From contig NC_087245.1 in assembly GCF_037042905.1 (NCBI RefSeq), positions 12,710,501 through 12,774,500 of the forward strand: DNA of 64,000 nucleotides, given 5' to 3'. Numbering within the stretch: the stretch's first letter is position 1; each line of letters starts with the position of its first letter. The DNA is from Lytechinus pictus (taxonomy: Eukaryota > Echinodermata > Echinoidea > Temnopleuroida > Toxopneustidae). Positions 10,823-23,200 of this stretch are shown here, piece by piece. The position numbers and the translations under genes are program-made. Below the pieces are notes generated by a model. The model was not told where the DNA came from and searched no databases. It saw nothing but the letters and a program-made list of their open reading frames with translations.

Positions 10823-12842
10823 CTTTAGCGATTATTTCAGTCCGCAATAATGAATCTATTTAGTTTTATGGATCTGATTCATGAAACTTGGACATACAAG
10901 TAATCAAGTAACACTGAAAATCCTGTGCAAGTTTCAGGTCACATGATCAAGGTCAAAGGTCAACAAACTTTGGCCAAGTTGGGGGTATTTGTTGAATTAC
11001 CATGATAACTTTGAAAGTTTATGGATCTAATTCATGAAACTTGGACATAAGAGTAATCAAGTATCACTGAACATCTCATGCGAGTTTCAGGTCATATGAC
11101 CAAAGTCAAAGGTCATTTAAGATATTTCAAAGTTTATAAAATGTGGATATAGGGCTAATCAAGTGTCACTGACAAGTCTTAGGTCGCATGATTACGGTCA
11201 AATGTCATTTATGTCAATGAACGTAGTATTGTATCATTATATGAATGGTGTTTTTTGTGAATAATTATTTTATAATAGTTTTCAAAGTCAGCACTGCAGC
11301 TATATTGAATCGCACGATGCAGGTGAGACTGCCAGAGGCACTCCACTTGTTTTTTTTTTTTACTTCTTATTGTAGTTGTACAAATGCAGAACCTTGATTA
11401 AAAGGAGATAGTTATGCTATGTGTTATGCTTAGTCAGAATAAAGGACACAGTGGTTTATTTTCTGATCTTCGAAAATACTAATTCCTGGTGATTTTCAAG
11501 CCTTCTGATTGATTTTTACTAGTTTTAACTCTTTGTAATGAAAAAAAAAATCAACAATTATGGAGAATTGTTATGCCTAAAAGAATATACATCAGTTTAA
11601 GTATGAATTTATCTTCCTAAAAAGGCCTCTATCTCTTTATTGAATCTTTCTACCTTCATTGAAAAAATAAAGTCCCCTCTAAAAAGCTTATGAACCTCGT
11701 ATGTAGTATATTTTAGTAACTATGCTAAGTTTGGTTAAAATAACATGCATTTCATTTAACAGTGGAAAATTTTTGTAAGTACATTAGCACTTTACATTTT
11801 TAGGGATATAAAAATATACAAAGACTTTATATTAAGGACGTTCCACAGTTATGTTTGTGCGCATCATGATGTGCGCATATTTTACACTCTGCGTGCTGAC
11901 GTCACAATGGATGAACTGGTGATTTAATCATCTGTAGGTAATGTGAGCTGATTTTTCTCCTTCCTGATGTTTTATTTTATGAAGCTAATAAACTGGAATT
12001 ATTCCACGGACCATTTTTTTATTCCTCTACAATTTCAAAATAGTTTCTCTGTACTGGTGCAAAGTATAATGAATATGACCCCGAGTTTGAATAAATGGAA
12101 AAGTGGTTCGTAATTTTTCCTCACATAGATACTGCTTTTGGCGCGTTTTTCGGGTGTTTTAATAAGCAAATTTGCTCTAATAAGAGTGCTGATAGTTTGA
12201 AAACAAGCACATGAACCCATATTTTTTATGTTTGCTCCTCTTAGGTATACCTTCCTCTACAAATTTGCAAAGTTTGGTGAAAATGACATGGGTTTTGAAT
12301 AAATTGCAGCATTTCTTTGTTATTGAAATTTGAAATTTTTGAGGTTGAGTATCTTTCCCGCAATTTCTAAGAACTGAGTGTTGTTAGACTTAATTGAGCA
12401 AACAATTGACAGCAATATAGATAGATTATGCATCTTACGGATACAATTATTAATCATATTGCAAAATTTGATGAAATTTTCATGGATTTTGACTGAGTAA
12501 TAGGGCTTTAAACTCATTGTTGTGATCTCGTGAGGTCTAAAAATGCTTTTGGATGCGCAATTCTTAAGACCATCATCCATTTTGGGTTAACTTTGAAGTT
12601 CTATAGCAAGTAATCAAGCACATGGACCCATGTTAATTTTTGCATATTTGGAATATTCAGGTGCTAAAGTATCTATGAGCAAAGAATGGTGAAAATGACA
12701 TGGATTTTCAATGTTTTGGAGCAAGACTACGGAACCATTCGCATTTTTGACGGTGTTAACAGACTTTTGCTTGTTTTCAGTGCATTTTGGGCGGTTTCAA
12801 GCCAACTCGCAATATTTTAGACACTGATAATTTGAAAAAGAG

Positions 12843-14594
12843 TAGTGCTGTAGCCGAACTGCCGAACCGAACGGAAGTTCGCCGAACTTGGCACTTCCGG
12901 ACCGAACTGAACCGAACTCAAAGGCCTGGTTCGGTGGTTCGGCAAAAAAAAAATTTAGCACATTAATTTTACAAAGTAAATGCATAACAGCGGGGACTAC
13001 ATATATTTAAGTATAATGGTTAGTGATTGTACACAATAAGAATTCCACACAAAATATTTTTAAAATCCACTATGAAAGCTCCCATCTCGTCTTTGATTGA
13101 ACTGTTATCAACTTTAGAATATTTTATTAACATGAATATATTTTTTTCTTCATAAAATGAGGGGACATTTGAAGCTAAACTCGGTATAAAAGAGTGGTTG
13201 AATTACGTATTGCCGTAATCGATCGTGATCGTAATTGGACCTAATTGTTTTGTATTTAATAAAGAAAAAGGACAAGACATAAATTCATTCCTTGTAAATG
13301 ACCAAGTATGACAGCTTTGGTCTCGTCTTTGATTTAATTTTTATCAGTTTCAAATTTTTTTATAAACATGAATTTATTTATTTTTTCATAAAATGTGGGG
13401 ACATTTTAAGCTAAACTCAGTTCAAAAGTGTAGTTGAATTACGTACTGCTGTAATCGATCGTGATTGTAATCGGACATACATGTAATTGTTTTGTATTTA
13501 AAAAAAGAAAAAGACAAGACATAAGTTAATTCCTTGTGACTGACAAAGTAATAGTAAAGTATTTATATCACCTTCTGAAATTTCCATATTAATATTAAAG
13601 ATAAATAAATAAGAGATGAAGGAATGAGGGTAGAAAAAAACAGAAAAGATAAAAATTCAAAGCAAATCAACGCATGTTCCCTGATCACGTTCCGGAAATG
13701 GTTGGTAAGGAAAGTTGAAACAGGAAATCCAAACAACCTGCTCTCTGCTGCTATTATAAGGTAATATTCATATTCCGAATTTGAATTGTTATTCCGTTGT
13801 CAAAATTTTCTAAAAAGTGGTTTAATAACTGAAAATGAAATGATAAATTATCAGTTCCGTCTTGGTTCTGAAGATCAACGCTGAGTGATTTCACAACACT
13901 AAAATACATGGTACAGTGCCATGTACTCATTTTCATGTTGGAAATATGTTTGAAGTCACGTAGCGTCGATCGGGACCAAGAATGGACTGATATTTTATCT
14001 TTTTAAAGTAATTGATTGACCAGATTTAACCACTTTTCAGAAAATAGGGACTTTCTAAAACATTTCATATTCTTTGGAATGTGAATTTTACCAGTATAAT
14101 AACAGTTAAGTGGAGGTTGATTGTCTACTGTTTCAAAATTCCCGATCAACACTTTCCAATCGGAGAAGCTGCGTTTGCAATGACATTGTAATCGATCATG
14201 ATCATATCTACATGAAATAATCATGAAAAAAAAATATTCTGTCCTTTGTAATTCTGTTTCTGTCCTCATTCTCTCGTTATTAATATTTTTTTTTTTTTTT
14301 TTTTTTTTATTCAATTTAAAAATGAAAGTAGAAATGACTCTTATTTTGTTTAAAGATTTAAACAAATAAAAGAAAGTTGTGCAACTATTTTTATAACCAT
14401 TCTTTTTAGAAACAAAATTTATTATAAATATATTACAGATCATTATTGGGTTTATATGTCCGAGGGTTGGCAATCCTTTATTTTAAATGCTCAAAATTAG
14501 ATTTGGCATTTATTGCCAAACCCCGAACCGAACCAAAGTTCGGAAAAAAAATTGCCGAACCGAACCCGAACATGCCGCCTGATTTGCAGCACTA
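12843..14594 (+). mobile_element. hAT-like element, CGAAC-rich ends, copy 1
   Basis: Ends TAGTGCTGTAGCCGAACTGC and the complement of TAGTGCTGCAAATCAGGC. Both subterminal regions are packed with CCGAAC/GTTCGG. The interior holds a tandem duplication of about 235 bp (around 13070-13540, marked by CTCGTCTTTGATT and TAATCGATCGTGAT) and an imperfect palindrome near 13770-14160. The copy at 59091-60832 is the same element in the opposite orientation. No target duplication is seen. Relative to neighbouring tandem units, the 8 bases CACATGGA expected between GAG and CCCC are absent at the insertion point. No intact transposase. Confidence 0.75.
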
Positions 14595-15914
14595 CCCCAT
14601 AGTTTGAATGTCTTAACTTTTTTAGAATATATTCTTCTACAAATCTAGAGAGTATGATGAAAATGACATGGATTTGAATGTTTGGGAGCAGAACTACGGA
14701 ACCATACTTATTTCAGACATTTTGGACGGTATAATCAGACTTTTACTTGTTTTTGGCGCATTTTGGGGCTGTTTCAAGCCAACTCGCAACAGTTTAGACA
14801 CTGATAGTTTGAAAACGAGCACATGGACCCCATGTTTTTAATATTTCATCGTCATCAGAATATATTCCTCTGCAAATCTAGAGAGTATGTTGAAAATGAC
14901 ATGGATTTTGAGTGTTTGGGAGCAGAACTAAGGAATCATTCGTATTTTAGACATTTCGGACGGTATTTTTTTCAGACTTTTACTTGTTTTTGGTGCAGTT
15001 TTGGGCTGTTTCAAGCCAACTCGCAACAGTTTAGACACTGATAGTTTAAAAACGAGCACATGGACCCCATATTTTTAATATTTTAACGTCATCAGAATAT
15101 ATTCCTCTGCAAATCTAGAGAGTATGAAATGACATGGATTTTGAAAGTTAGGGAACAAAACTACGGAACCATTCGCATTTTAGACGGTATTATTAGACTT
15201 TTGCATGTTTTCGGATCATTTTAGGTTGATTTCAATATTTTCAAGCCAACTCGCAACACTTTGGACACTGATAGTTTAAAAACGAGCACATGGACCCCAT
15301 ACTTTTAATAATTTAATGTCTTTAGAATATATTCCTCTACAAATCTAGAGAGTATGATGAAAGTAACATGGATTTTGAATGTTTGGGAGCGAAATATGGA
15401 ACCATTTGCAATTTTGCATTTTAGAGGGTATTAAGAGACTTTTTCATGTTTTCGACGCTTTTTAGGTGATTTTCAAGCCAACTTGCTACACTTGGGACAC
15501 CAATAGTTTAAAAACGAGCACATGGACCCCATATTTTTAACTTCCCTACACCTTCGATATGCATTCCTCTACAATATAGCCGAATTTGATGAAAATTACA
15601 TGGATTTTGAAAAAAGTGCAGCTTACAAAATACTTTGTTAAGTTTTGAGTAGATTCACATCTTTGAAGATTTGTTTTTTCAGAGTTTTTGCACCATTCTT
15701 GCCAAATGAGGGCACTGCTGACTCCAAATAGATATAGTTTTACCCATTCAAAGACTTTCTCTTACTTTGGTATACACTTTGTTATATATTTCGAAAATTT
15801 GATGAAGTTTGATGCGGTATCCACTGAGTAAAGATGACTTAAACTCATTTGGTGAATTCGTGAGGTCTAAGAGAGGCATTATTCTCTTAATTGCGTAAGA
15901 TTGCATATCATTCA

Positions 15915-16310
15915 AATTCATTTCATGGTTTATTTATTTCCATTAAAACAGTCATACACATACTGCAGCTAGAAAGCTGAAATGTATGTATTTACAAAGG
16001 TATAACAATTGCACATGTAGCATAAACAATAATGTAATAATGATAAAACTAATGGTACATTAAGAAAAATCCAGTATACAATGAAATTATAATGAAAAAA
16101 TACACTTTACGAGTTATTAAGGAGATTAATAAAATACCGTCTTGCACTGTGTTTAAAACGGGAGGTCCTGCATTTGTATTGCATATACTTTTGTTTATTG
16201 CGTAAAGTCATGCTAACAACGTTCCTTTCCGGTAACCAGTTTTTACAATGTGGATTTTTGCTTAAATACGGCGACTTTGAAGACCCGTAGAAAAAAAATA
16301 AGCACATGAA
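15915..16310 (-). pseudogene. Possible LINE reverse-transcriptase 3' fragment
   Basis: On the minus strand a 66-codon frame contains CRTSRFKHSARRYFINLLN. This is like the Cys-Arg-Thr-x-Arg-Phe-Lys C-terminal end seen in many CR1/L2-type reverse transcriptases. It is short, has no catalytic motif and is embedded in the tandem-repeat element. The family is a guess from residue pattern only. Confidence 0.3.
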
Positions 16311-16495
16311 CCTATATCATTTTTTGCATTTTCATAATGCATAGATACCAAAGTAACTCTCTGCAAAATTTGATGAAAATGACATGGACTTCATTTTAAC
16401 TGTGGAACGTCCTTAGACTGAATGTTCTATGAGATTTTAGACTTTCGTTATAAAAATCTATCATATTGACATCTTATACTTCTTTTAATGTTTAG

Positions 16496-16665
16496 GGCCT
16501 AGCAAAACTAGCAGCTGATACAGAATTGAGCGATGGTGAGCTGAGTGACCTTTTAACTCCACAGACCAAGCGCAAACCAACCCAGCGAGGAAGAAAGCGT
16601 GTGATAAGAAGAGGAGAAAAGCTCCCTCCCAAGAAGAGAAAATATTTGGATAAAACCAGATTAAA
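16496..16665 (+). CDS. C2H2 zinc-finger gene, second basic exon
   Basis: 170 bases between TTTAATGTTTAG and GTAAGTTG, entering in phase 0 and leaving in phase 2. The product runs from GLAKLAADTELSDGELSD through a basic tract (TKRKPTQRGRKRVIRRG, then PPKKRKYLDK). PPKKRKY resembles a classical monopartite nuclear localisation signal. It joins the last exon as TRLK-GETWYRC. Confidence 0.75.
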
Positions 16666-16793
16666 GTAAGTTGTTGATCTGTATGATTTAATTTTAAAGC
16701 AATCATGAAGTTTACAGTATATGTTGTTAAATTTAAGGCCATGGTTATTATTTGACATGTTAGATGATACATATTTTTTATTTGCCATTTCAG

Positions 16794-18840
16794 GGGAGAG
16801 ACTTGGTATCGTTGTCGCATCAAGAAGATGATGAAATATGCCAAGCGATTCCAGTGCAAGATCTGCCTTCTGGAAGTCCGTTTTATTACCCAAGTCATCG
16901 ACCACATCCAGAACGAGCATCCTGACCAGATTGCTGGATTCCGTACGTCCCTAGGTCCCCACTTTGAAAGATGTGGTCTAACAGTGGTCTGGAGTCTCCC
17001 GGAGCTGGATACTTCTTCTTCAAGGAGTACTCCCGGAACAGGTAGAAGTGAGGGTTCTGTCAAGAATGTGACAGATGCACCTGATGATGAGAGTACGTCG
17101 GCACTAAAGCTTTCTAATGATAAGAATGGAGGAGAGGATGAGAGAGAAGGTGGGGAGGGATTTCCCATGGGTGGGGGTATTCTGAAGGGTGGTTATATGT
17201 CTTTGTTGGTTGGTGATGAGGCAAATACTTCAGCTCGTGTAGGTGAAGCCCAAGAGGGTGATAAAGAACCTGACACCAACAGCAAGAAGGCAGATGAAGG
17301 AGACAAAGAGGGTGATGTCAATGAAAGTGGTGATCGAAGAGCTGTTGCTGTTCGAGAAGATGGCCAGACAGATGATCTCTTCAAAGATCGCCAGGATGAT
17401 CCTCGGGTTACGAATCTCGAGGAGGATGTCGATGTGTTGTATGAACTCCAAGGCTGGGTAGTTATCATGATAGAATGCCCAGACTGTCAAGAATATGTCA
17501 GTATATACAGCTTGCCCAAACACCAGTTCCTACATAACAAACCGAAGCAGGAACACGAGTGTGATGTCTGCCACAAAGTATATAGGCGCCTCAACCTGCT
17601 GCGCAATCACCAAAAACGTCATCAAGAGAAACCCCCAAAACCCCTTGAAGAAAAGACTTTCATGTGTGAGCTTTGTGGCGATGTTTTTAGAAAGGCGAAA
17701 TACTTAAAGAATCACCAGCTCCGTCACCAAGGTAACCTTCCATTTGTCTGCAAGATATGTGACCGACGGTTCCTTTTCCAGAGACAGTTGAAACGGCATG
17801 ATATAATCCATCGAGATGTGAAACCTATTCTGTGCCAGGAATGTGGACGTGGATTTGTACAGCGTTCACAACTCAATGCTCACATGCGTCAACATACTGG
17901 AGAGAAACCTTATAAGTGTGACCTGTGTGAGAGAGCGTTCACCCATAATGTCTCTCTTAAGACACACAAGAAGCGAGACCATGGCGTCCAGGTGGGGAAG
18001 TGCGCCAATCCTCATCTAGGACGTCCAAAGATGAGCGGGGAGGGTGCACCCAAGACCAAAGGCACCAGAGCAGCATCATCTAGAAAGGCATCCCAAGCAA
18101 GGAACCAGACAGTCATCAACAACCCTCCAACATCACAGTATTCAGAATGCAGGATGGTCAATCCTGGTATGAACCATCTCCCACTCGGTCTCGTTATCAA
18201 CCCTGAAAGACAAGGTATGGATCTAAGCATAGATTCTTCAGACAGCCCTCCAGGGATGGACAGTAACAGAGGAGCCCCCATGCAGAGTAGGACCGCTGAC
18301 CGATCCCATCGAGAGAGGCAGGCCTCCATGGACAGACAAAGCACAACAATGCACAACATGGACACCCACTCCAGACCCAACCACAGCGAAAGTCATAGCA
18401 ACATGGAGCATCTAGGAAACCCCCATATAGAGAGATCTGTGATCAACATGGAGAGGCATACTGGAAATGGAGAAGGGAACAACAGTGCAAATAGCGGAGG
18501 AAGCCATAACTCCCACCCTCATTTTGATCGTGCCATGGCCATGCCGTTGATTGAGAGATCTCTTCCCAGTCACCTGATAGACAGGCAGGGACTTTCCCCT
18601 CCCATTGATACCAGACCAGGCAATGCTCATAGTCACCACATGGATCATCACCACCATCAGGGTGGGATCCCCCTTATAGCCAGACCAGACCTGAACCAAC
18701 ATCTTATGAGGCAAAAGAAAGGGAAGGAATTAGAGATGCCTCCCCATCAGAACAACCCCTCCCATCCACCATATCCTTGGGGAGCATGGGGCAATGTGGG
18801 CGAAGGAATGGGCATGAGGTTCCCTGTATTCCCACAATAG
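16794..18840 (+). CDS. C2H2 zinc-finger protein, terminal coding exon
   Basis: The last coding exon follows TTTGCCATTTCAG and runs open to TAG at 18840. It encodes a probable nuclear DNA-binding protein. First comes one finger-like unit (FQCKICLLEV, with paired His in HIQNEH) at about 16849-16917. Then a 180-residue Glu/Asp/Gly-rich acidic linker. Then a cluster of six C2H2 units at about 17476-17985: CPDC, CDVC, CELC, CKIC, CQEC and CDLC, each with the His pair. Only one linker is the classical TGEKPYKC, between the last two. The final 285 residues are disordered, rich in Met, His, Asn and Ser. An ATG at 16828 could be mistaken for a start, but the frame is open upstream and joins four earlier exons in phase. 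Roughly 900 residues are visible, with the N-terminus missing. The combination of AT-hook-like motif, acidic linkers and fingers does not let me name an orthologue. Confidence 0.9.
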
Positions 18841-20705
18841 ACAGAAAAGCATCTAGTAAACAAGGGACTTACATGTACTTCATAGAGCTGTTCTTAAAGA
18901 TATGCATGACTCTTCAAATGACTGGAATATGAACTGCCAAATCTAAGGCCACAGTTTTCCCTGACAATGTCACAAAGTTTCACTGTATTTTGAAAGATTC
19001 AGTCTATTGTTGTAAATATTCTTTTCACTAAAATGTGCGTTAACAGTCAGAATGTTTACCCTATACCTAGTATCAAAATCAATTACGACTAATCAAGAAG
19101 CACACTTAGCTTGCCATATTCCAGTTGTTTGTAGAGTCATTCATATTTTTTCAAACGGTTTCTGAAACCCCATTATCTCACTCTGTAGAACCATCACCTA
19201 TGGTACATAACTGACATACTTTGGTTTTATTTGTTATTGCAAACTCTATTTGTGTGCATTTACATGTAGATTTATTGAGATAAATAGATAGTCTATTGGT
19301 TTAGCTGTTGGCCTGATATATCAATTTACACTGCTCTGGAGCACTGTTGGTGATCAAGGTTCTTAAATGGATCAGCTAGAAAAAAAATTGAGGCATGTCA
19401 AATGGTTAATTTAGGATGTGTTACAGATTTGCCATTTCAGAAGTAATCTTCTGTTGTATATTGAATGCTGTGGCCATATAAACATAAGAGATCTATGGAC
19501 TAACTTGAAGAGAACAAGAAATTTATTGTATATGAGAGCCATGTCCAAAAAAAGAAAAAATGAGAAAAAAAGCTTTATGTGTTTCTTCTGTAGCATTTTA
19601 AGCTTGGTTTCATGAAAGGCTAAAATTTGTCACTTCCCAGAAAATATCAAAGATTTTTTCTTAATGTTTACATCTGAAGTGACACATTCTAAATTTTACC
19701 AAATATTTGTAATCTTTCTTGCCATGAAACTAGAGTTTTTTTCTCCACAGTTTAGTTTCATGCCACATCAGTTTTTGATCATGTTTGTTATTGAACAATT
19801 TCTTTGTCATTTTCATTAACAAAGTATAATATTAACTGCATGTAGTGTTGAAAAATAAGCATTTTCTATTGTATATAGTACTGAGCCAATGTATTAACAC
19901 ATAGTCTATGATGCTTTTTACAGATTTATTCAAGCAGCCAAAAGTGGTAAATTGTGCACATATTTGCCAAGTTTCTTTTAAAAGTTGTGTCCCACAAATA
20001 TATGCACAACAACTGGTAATTGTAAAGTGTATCTTTGGTAAACAATGTGTAAACTAGTGGCAATCAATTGTACTGTACATATTAATTACAATGCGTTTTG
20101 GGGCCCTGTTATCATACATGTAGGTCAATGGTCCATAACTTGATACAGTTCACCGATGGACAGAATAATTACATTTTCAGTCATCAAATCTAAAGAAGTA
20201 TTAAAAGTGTACATTTATGCACCAAAGAATGAGAAAACGAATCAGCAAGATAATACTGCAAAATGAATCAAGATTTAATGCAGCACTTATGAGCTCAAAG
20301 CCTTGTTCAGCATTTGGTAGACATGGTTTATGAAAAATTTGCCTGTTTGAGAACTACATAGGAGTCTGCTTTAGCCAACCTCCTCTAAGCTGAATAATCT
20401 AAGATAGCCCAACCCCCTGGGTTGATATTCATAATGCCTTTTCTACTGTTACAAGTCTGTTTAAGCAAATTGAAAACCATTTTGTTATAACTTGTGTGAC
20501 ATTTCGTATTTTGTTGTCTGCATGTCATTTGCATACTTTATGCCCTATATGAATAACTTTTTGCAAAAAAATCATTAGTCCAAAAATTTCTGCTTCAGAG
20601 ATGAAACAGAAGAGGTGATATTTTTACTTTGTATGGAATTGTCAAGGCTTTGATGTTATTGCGCAGCATGTTTTTATCTCAATAAAAGGAAGTACAGTTC
20701 TGTTA
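18841..20705 (+). other. 3' UTR of the zinc-finger gene (extent uncertain)
   Basis: Downstream of the stop the sequence is unusually free of repeats and AT-rich, as in long 3' UTRs. The first AATAAA is at 20681-20686. Later candidates (AAATAAATTC near 22645 and near 22877) would extend the UTR to about 22.9 kb. Confidence 0.45.
20681..20686 (+). terminator. Candidate poly(A) signal for the zinc-finger gene
   Basis: First AATAAA on the plus strand after the stop codon, 1.84 kb downstream. Use is not shown by sequence alone. Confidence 0.35.
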
Positions 20706-23192
20706 CTACTGACCCATACATGTAAATTCACAAGAAATGTCACCTCATTTTGGAGAAATAAGGCAGCACAATGTAATAGGTTTTCAATTTTATCTTTCAT
20801 CAAGTAGGTCACACTTGAAATAAAATGAGCGGAAATCATTATACTTGTGTGAACACCTTGAAGTTTCACAGATTTTGTGCGCCTTTGTTCGATTGAGTGC
20901 TTTCATTGGTTGTAGCATTTAGATGTCAACTCAAACATTTTAATTGGCTGTTATCTTCGACTTGTAATGCAAGTTATGATGTTTTTCAGAATAGTAAATT
21001 GTTAATTAATTTACTTACTCAATCAAATCAATGACAGGAATTAAGGTCTAATAATTATTTTTCACCAAGTGTTTGAACAGTATAAAGGAACTGACATGAT
21101 GCATAAGTTGTATGCCCAAAATAATGGATTAAGCATAAATTTTTAAGAGCATATGTTTAGACACTGTTTGAATTTGTCTGTAGTAAAACATAGTATTAAG
21201 AGTAAGTTATTAGAGTGTTATATTTACATTATGCTAGATATAATATTATTTTTCATTACTGGTGCTATTTTTCTATAAAGAAATTTAAGCTGATAACTAA
21301 ATTTCAATATATTATTTTAAATATGCAATAATTATGGTGTTGATTATGTTTTTCAAATTAGGTATGGCTCTGATGAATTTGCCATTAATTAAACTGGTTA
21401 TACTTCACTATTCAAATTTTGCGCAATACAACGATAAAGCAATGAAATATCTTACATGGTGTATGGAAAGTGTCAACTCAATTGGTAATGTTTTGAGAAA
21501 GATGTGATATTGACAAAATCAATATTTCACTAACAGATGATCCCTCTTCTCTTGTCATTTTAAAGTCCATCAAATTAGACTCAATGCCACCATTCTGTAT
21601 GTATTCAAATCAAAGGCTCCTTGTTATAATATAGGTAAAACTAGCAAGCTATTTGGCCTGATGGTGCTGTTTTCCAGAAGCAGTTCAACAGGTGATTCTT
21701 AAGTGCCCCCAAACAAAACAAAAACAGGAATGTTTGTGTGTGTGTGGGGGGGGGGGGGATAGCGGGAGAAGAAATACAGAAGAAAGAAGATGGTTGAAAA
21801 GAGAGGATGGGGTATGGATTTTTATATCACCCTTATTTTTCAATCAGATAAAAAAATAATGAATTGTATTTCATCTTGCCTCTCACCCCACCAATCAAAA
21901 CACCCTGGTACTGGTGCGGCTTCTAGGGTGTGGAGTGTGATTTTTTTTTTCATATAGCAGGAGCTATCACTCTTTCTTATAATGATAACTAATAGACAAT
22001 TTGAATTCAAGAAAATTAGTGTTAGAGTTGTGAAAAGAAATGCATTTGAATATTGAGGAAGTCGAGTGGTTAAATCATGCTGTATGATAAATCAAATATT
22101 AGAAATCTGTTGTGTTCATTGTATGGACTTAATGAAATGTCTATGAATATGAAATGTCTATGCCATTTTCCTACTTATAAAAAGTGTGCTGCAGATTTAA
22201 TTTGTGGGTTTTAAAGTGTTTGTTGTTTTTAAAAGAAAATTAATGGAATTTAATAGAAATGTACTACTGGTGGCATTGGATACCAAATAGATCTGTTATG
22301 AAATGTAAATGCGGAACAAAGGGTGAATGGTCTGACAAGTCACTGACTGTATTATGTACTTCTCTATGCTACAAAAGCAAATTGTAGATAGATGCCAATC
22401 TGAATATTTCTGCATGATCTTATTTTTGGGGGTGAAGGATAATAATATGTCTGCTGTTCATCCACATTTTGACATTAAGTCTGAGGAATTCATATTTCTA
22501 ATTGGAAAGCATATAATAGATTATCCTGTGCATCATAAAAGAAGGATAATCAAGTAATTTGCATTATAGAAGAGCATGTCATCAAAGTTCAATCAAAGCA
22601 GACCTGTATATGTCATTGGTCACCACATTATGTATTTTATAGGTCTAGCAAATAAATTCAATGAATATTTCTTCCTTTGCAATGTTTTGTCAATGAGCTA
22701 AAGCTCTCTCTTGCGAAGTAGTCCAGTGACATTGTAATTATTAATCAAACACAGACAGATGACTTTTTATGTGTGTGGTGATTATTTTATTCCTCATAAA
22801 TTGTGATTTGCAAGGCGGCAGTACTTGTATGATCAGTTAAACTACATGTATAATTCATACATATACTTGATTGTTAAATAAATCTATATGCGTCTAATAT
22901 TTAGCATGCAAATATGATTTCTTTTGCAAAGGGAAACATTTTAAAAGAAATATGTAGAAAAGGAAATTGCCATTATAACTTGTTCAAATCATGTGAAATA
23001 TGTACTTTCATAGTTTTTCAATTGCATCAATGAAAATGAATTTAATCTCATCTTGATTAACCATAACTTTCAAATTAGAATGAATCTGCTGAATGTATAT
23101 TTGTGTAATACACGTGTAGTTAATGAAATGATATGTGCATGACTGAATTCTAACCATAAGAAGAACAAAATTATGTGCTTTATTTAGAAGGT
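20706..23192. other. AT-rich DNA, low in repeats
   Basis: No exon recognised. It contains a (GT)n/G12 tract near 21736-21759. It may still be 3' UTR of the zinc-finger gene. Confidence 0.45.
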
Positions 23193-23200
23193 GTTGTATG

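Larger units (their letters stand above)
8453..11352 (+). mobile_element. GTCTCAC-ended element with DR1-bearing internal repeats, copy 1, interrupted
   Basis: The left end (GTCTCACTGGTGA, then CGCTTTTCCGACGGCGGCGG) and right end (GCAGGTGAGACTGCCAGAGG) match the complete copies at 54889-55560 and 56449-57402. The body is made of about 165 bp subunits around TCATGAAACTTGG, CAAGTATCACTGAACATCC and AAGGTCAAAGGTCA. The element breaks off near 8908 and resumes near 10835, because a palindrome (8909-9728) and a second TIR element (9742-10822) sit inside it. Perfect AGGTCAAAGGTCA occurs at 8846 and 10950. No open transposase. Confidence 0.75.
11833..16415. mobile_element. 4.6 kb TIR element built of about 230 bp tandem repeats
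   Basis: Perfect 19 bp inverted ends, TAAGGACGTTCCACAGTTA at 11833-11851 and its complement at 16397-16415. Between them lie diverged tandem units of about 220-240 bp with the landmarks GAATATATTCCTCTGCAAATC, ATGACATGGATTTTGAATG and CAAGCCAACTCGCAACA. The best units start near 14600, 14835, 15075 and 15305; weaker ones lie at 12240-12840 and 15540-15900. A hAT element interrupts one unit at 12843-14594. A LINE-like fragment lies near 15915-16310. No transposase frame. Without the hAT the element would be 2.83 kb. Confidence 0.7.
8372..16495. other. Zinc-finger gene intron of 8.1 kb, mostly transposon-derived
   Basis: The intron holds the nested block 8453-11352 and the TIR/tandem-repeat element 11833-16415. 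The short gap 11353-11832 shows no feature beyond an AT-rich sequence. All large insertions are non-coding, and the flanking exons still join in phase. Confidence 0.7.

Noticed and set aside
14003..14473. 156-codon minus-strand frame in the hAT element, similar to 59522-59704
   Set aside because: Similarity is at DNA level between two transposon copies. The frame runs through a T-run and a palindrome arm, with no transposase motif.
16485..17168. 227-codon minus-strand frame opposite the zinc-finger exons
   Set aside because: Shadow of the plus-strand coding exons. It crosses an intron of the real gene.
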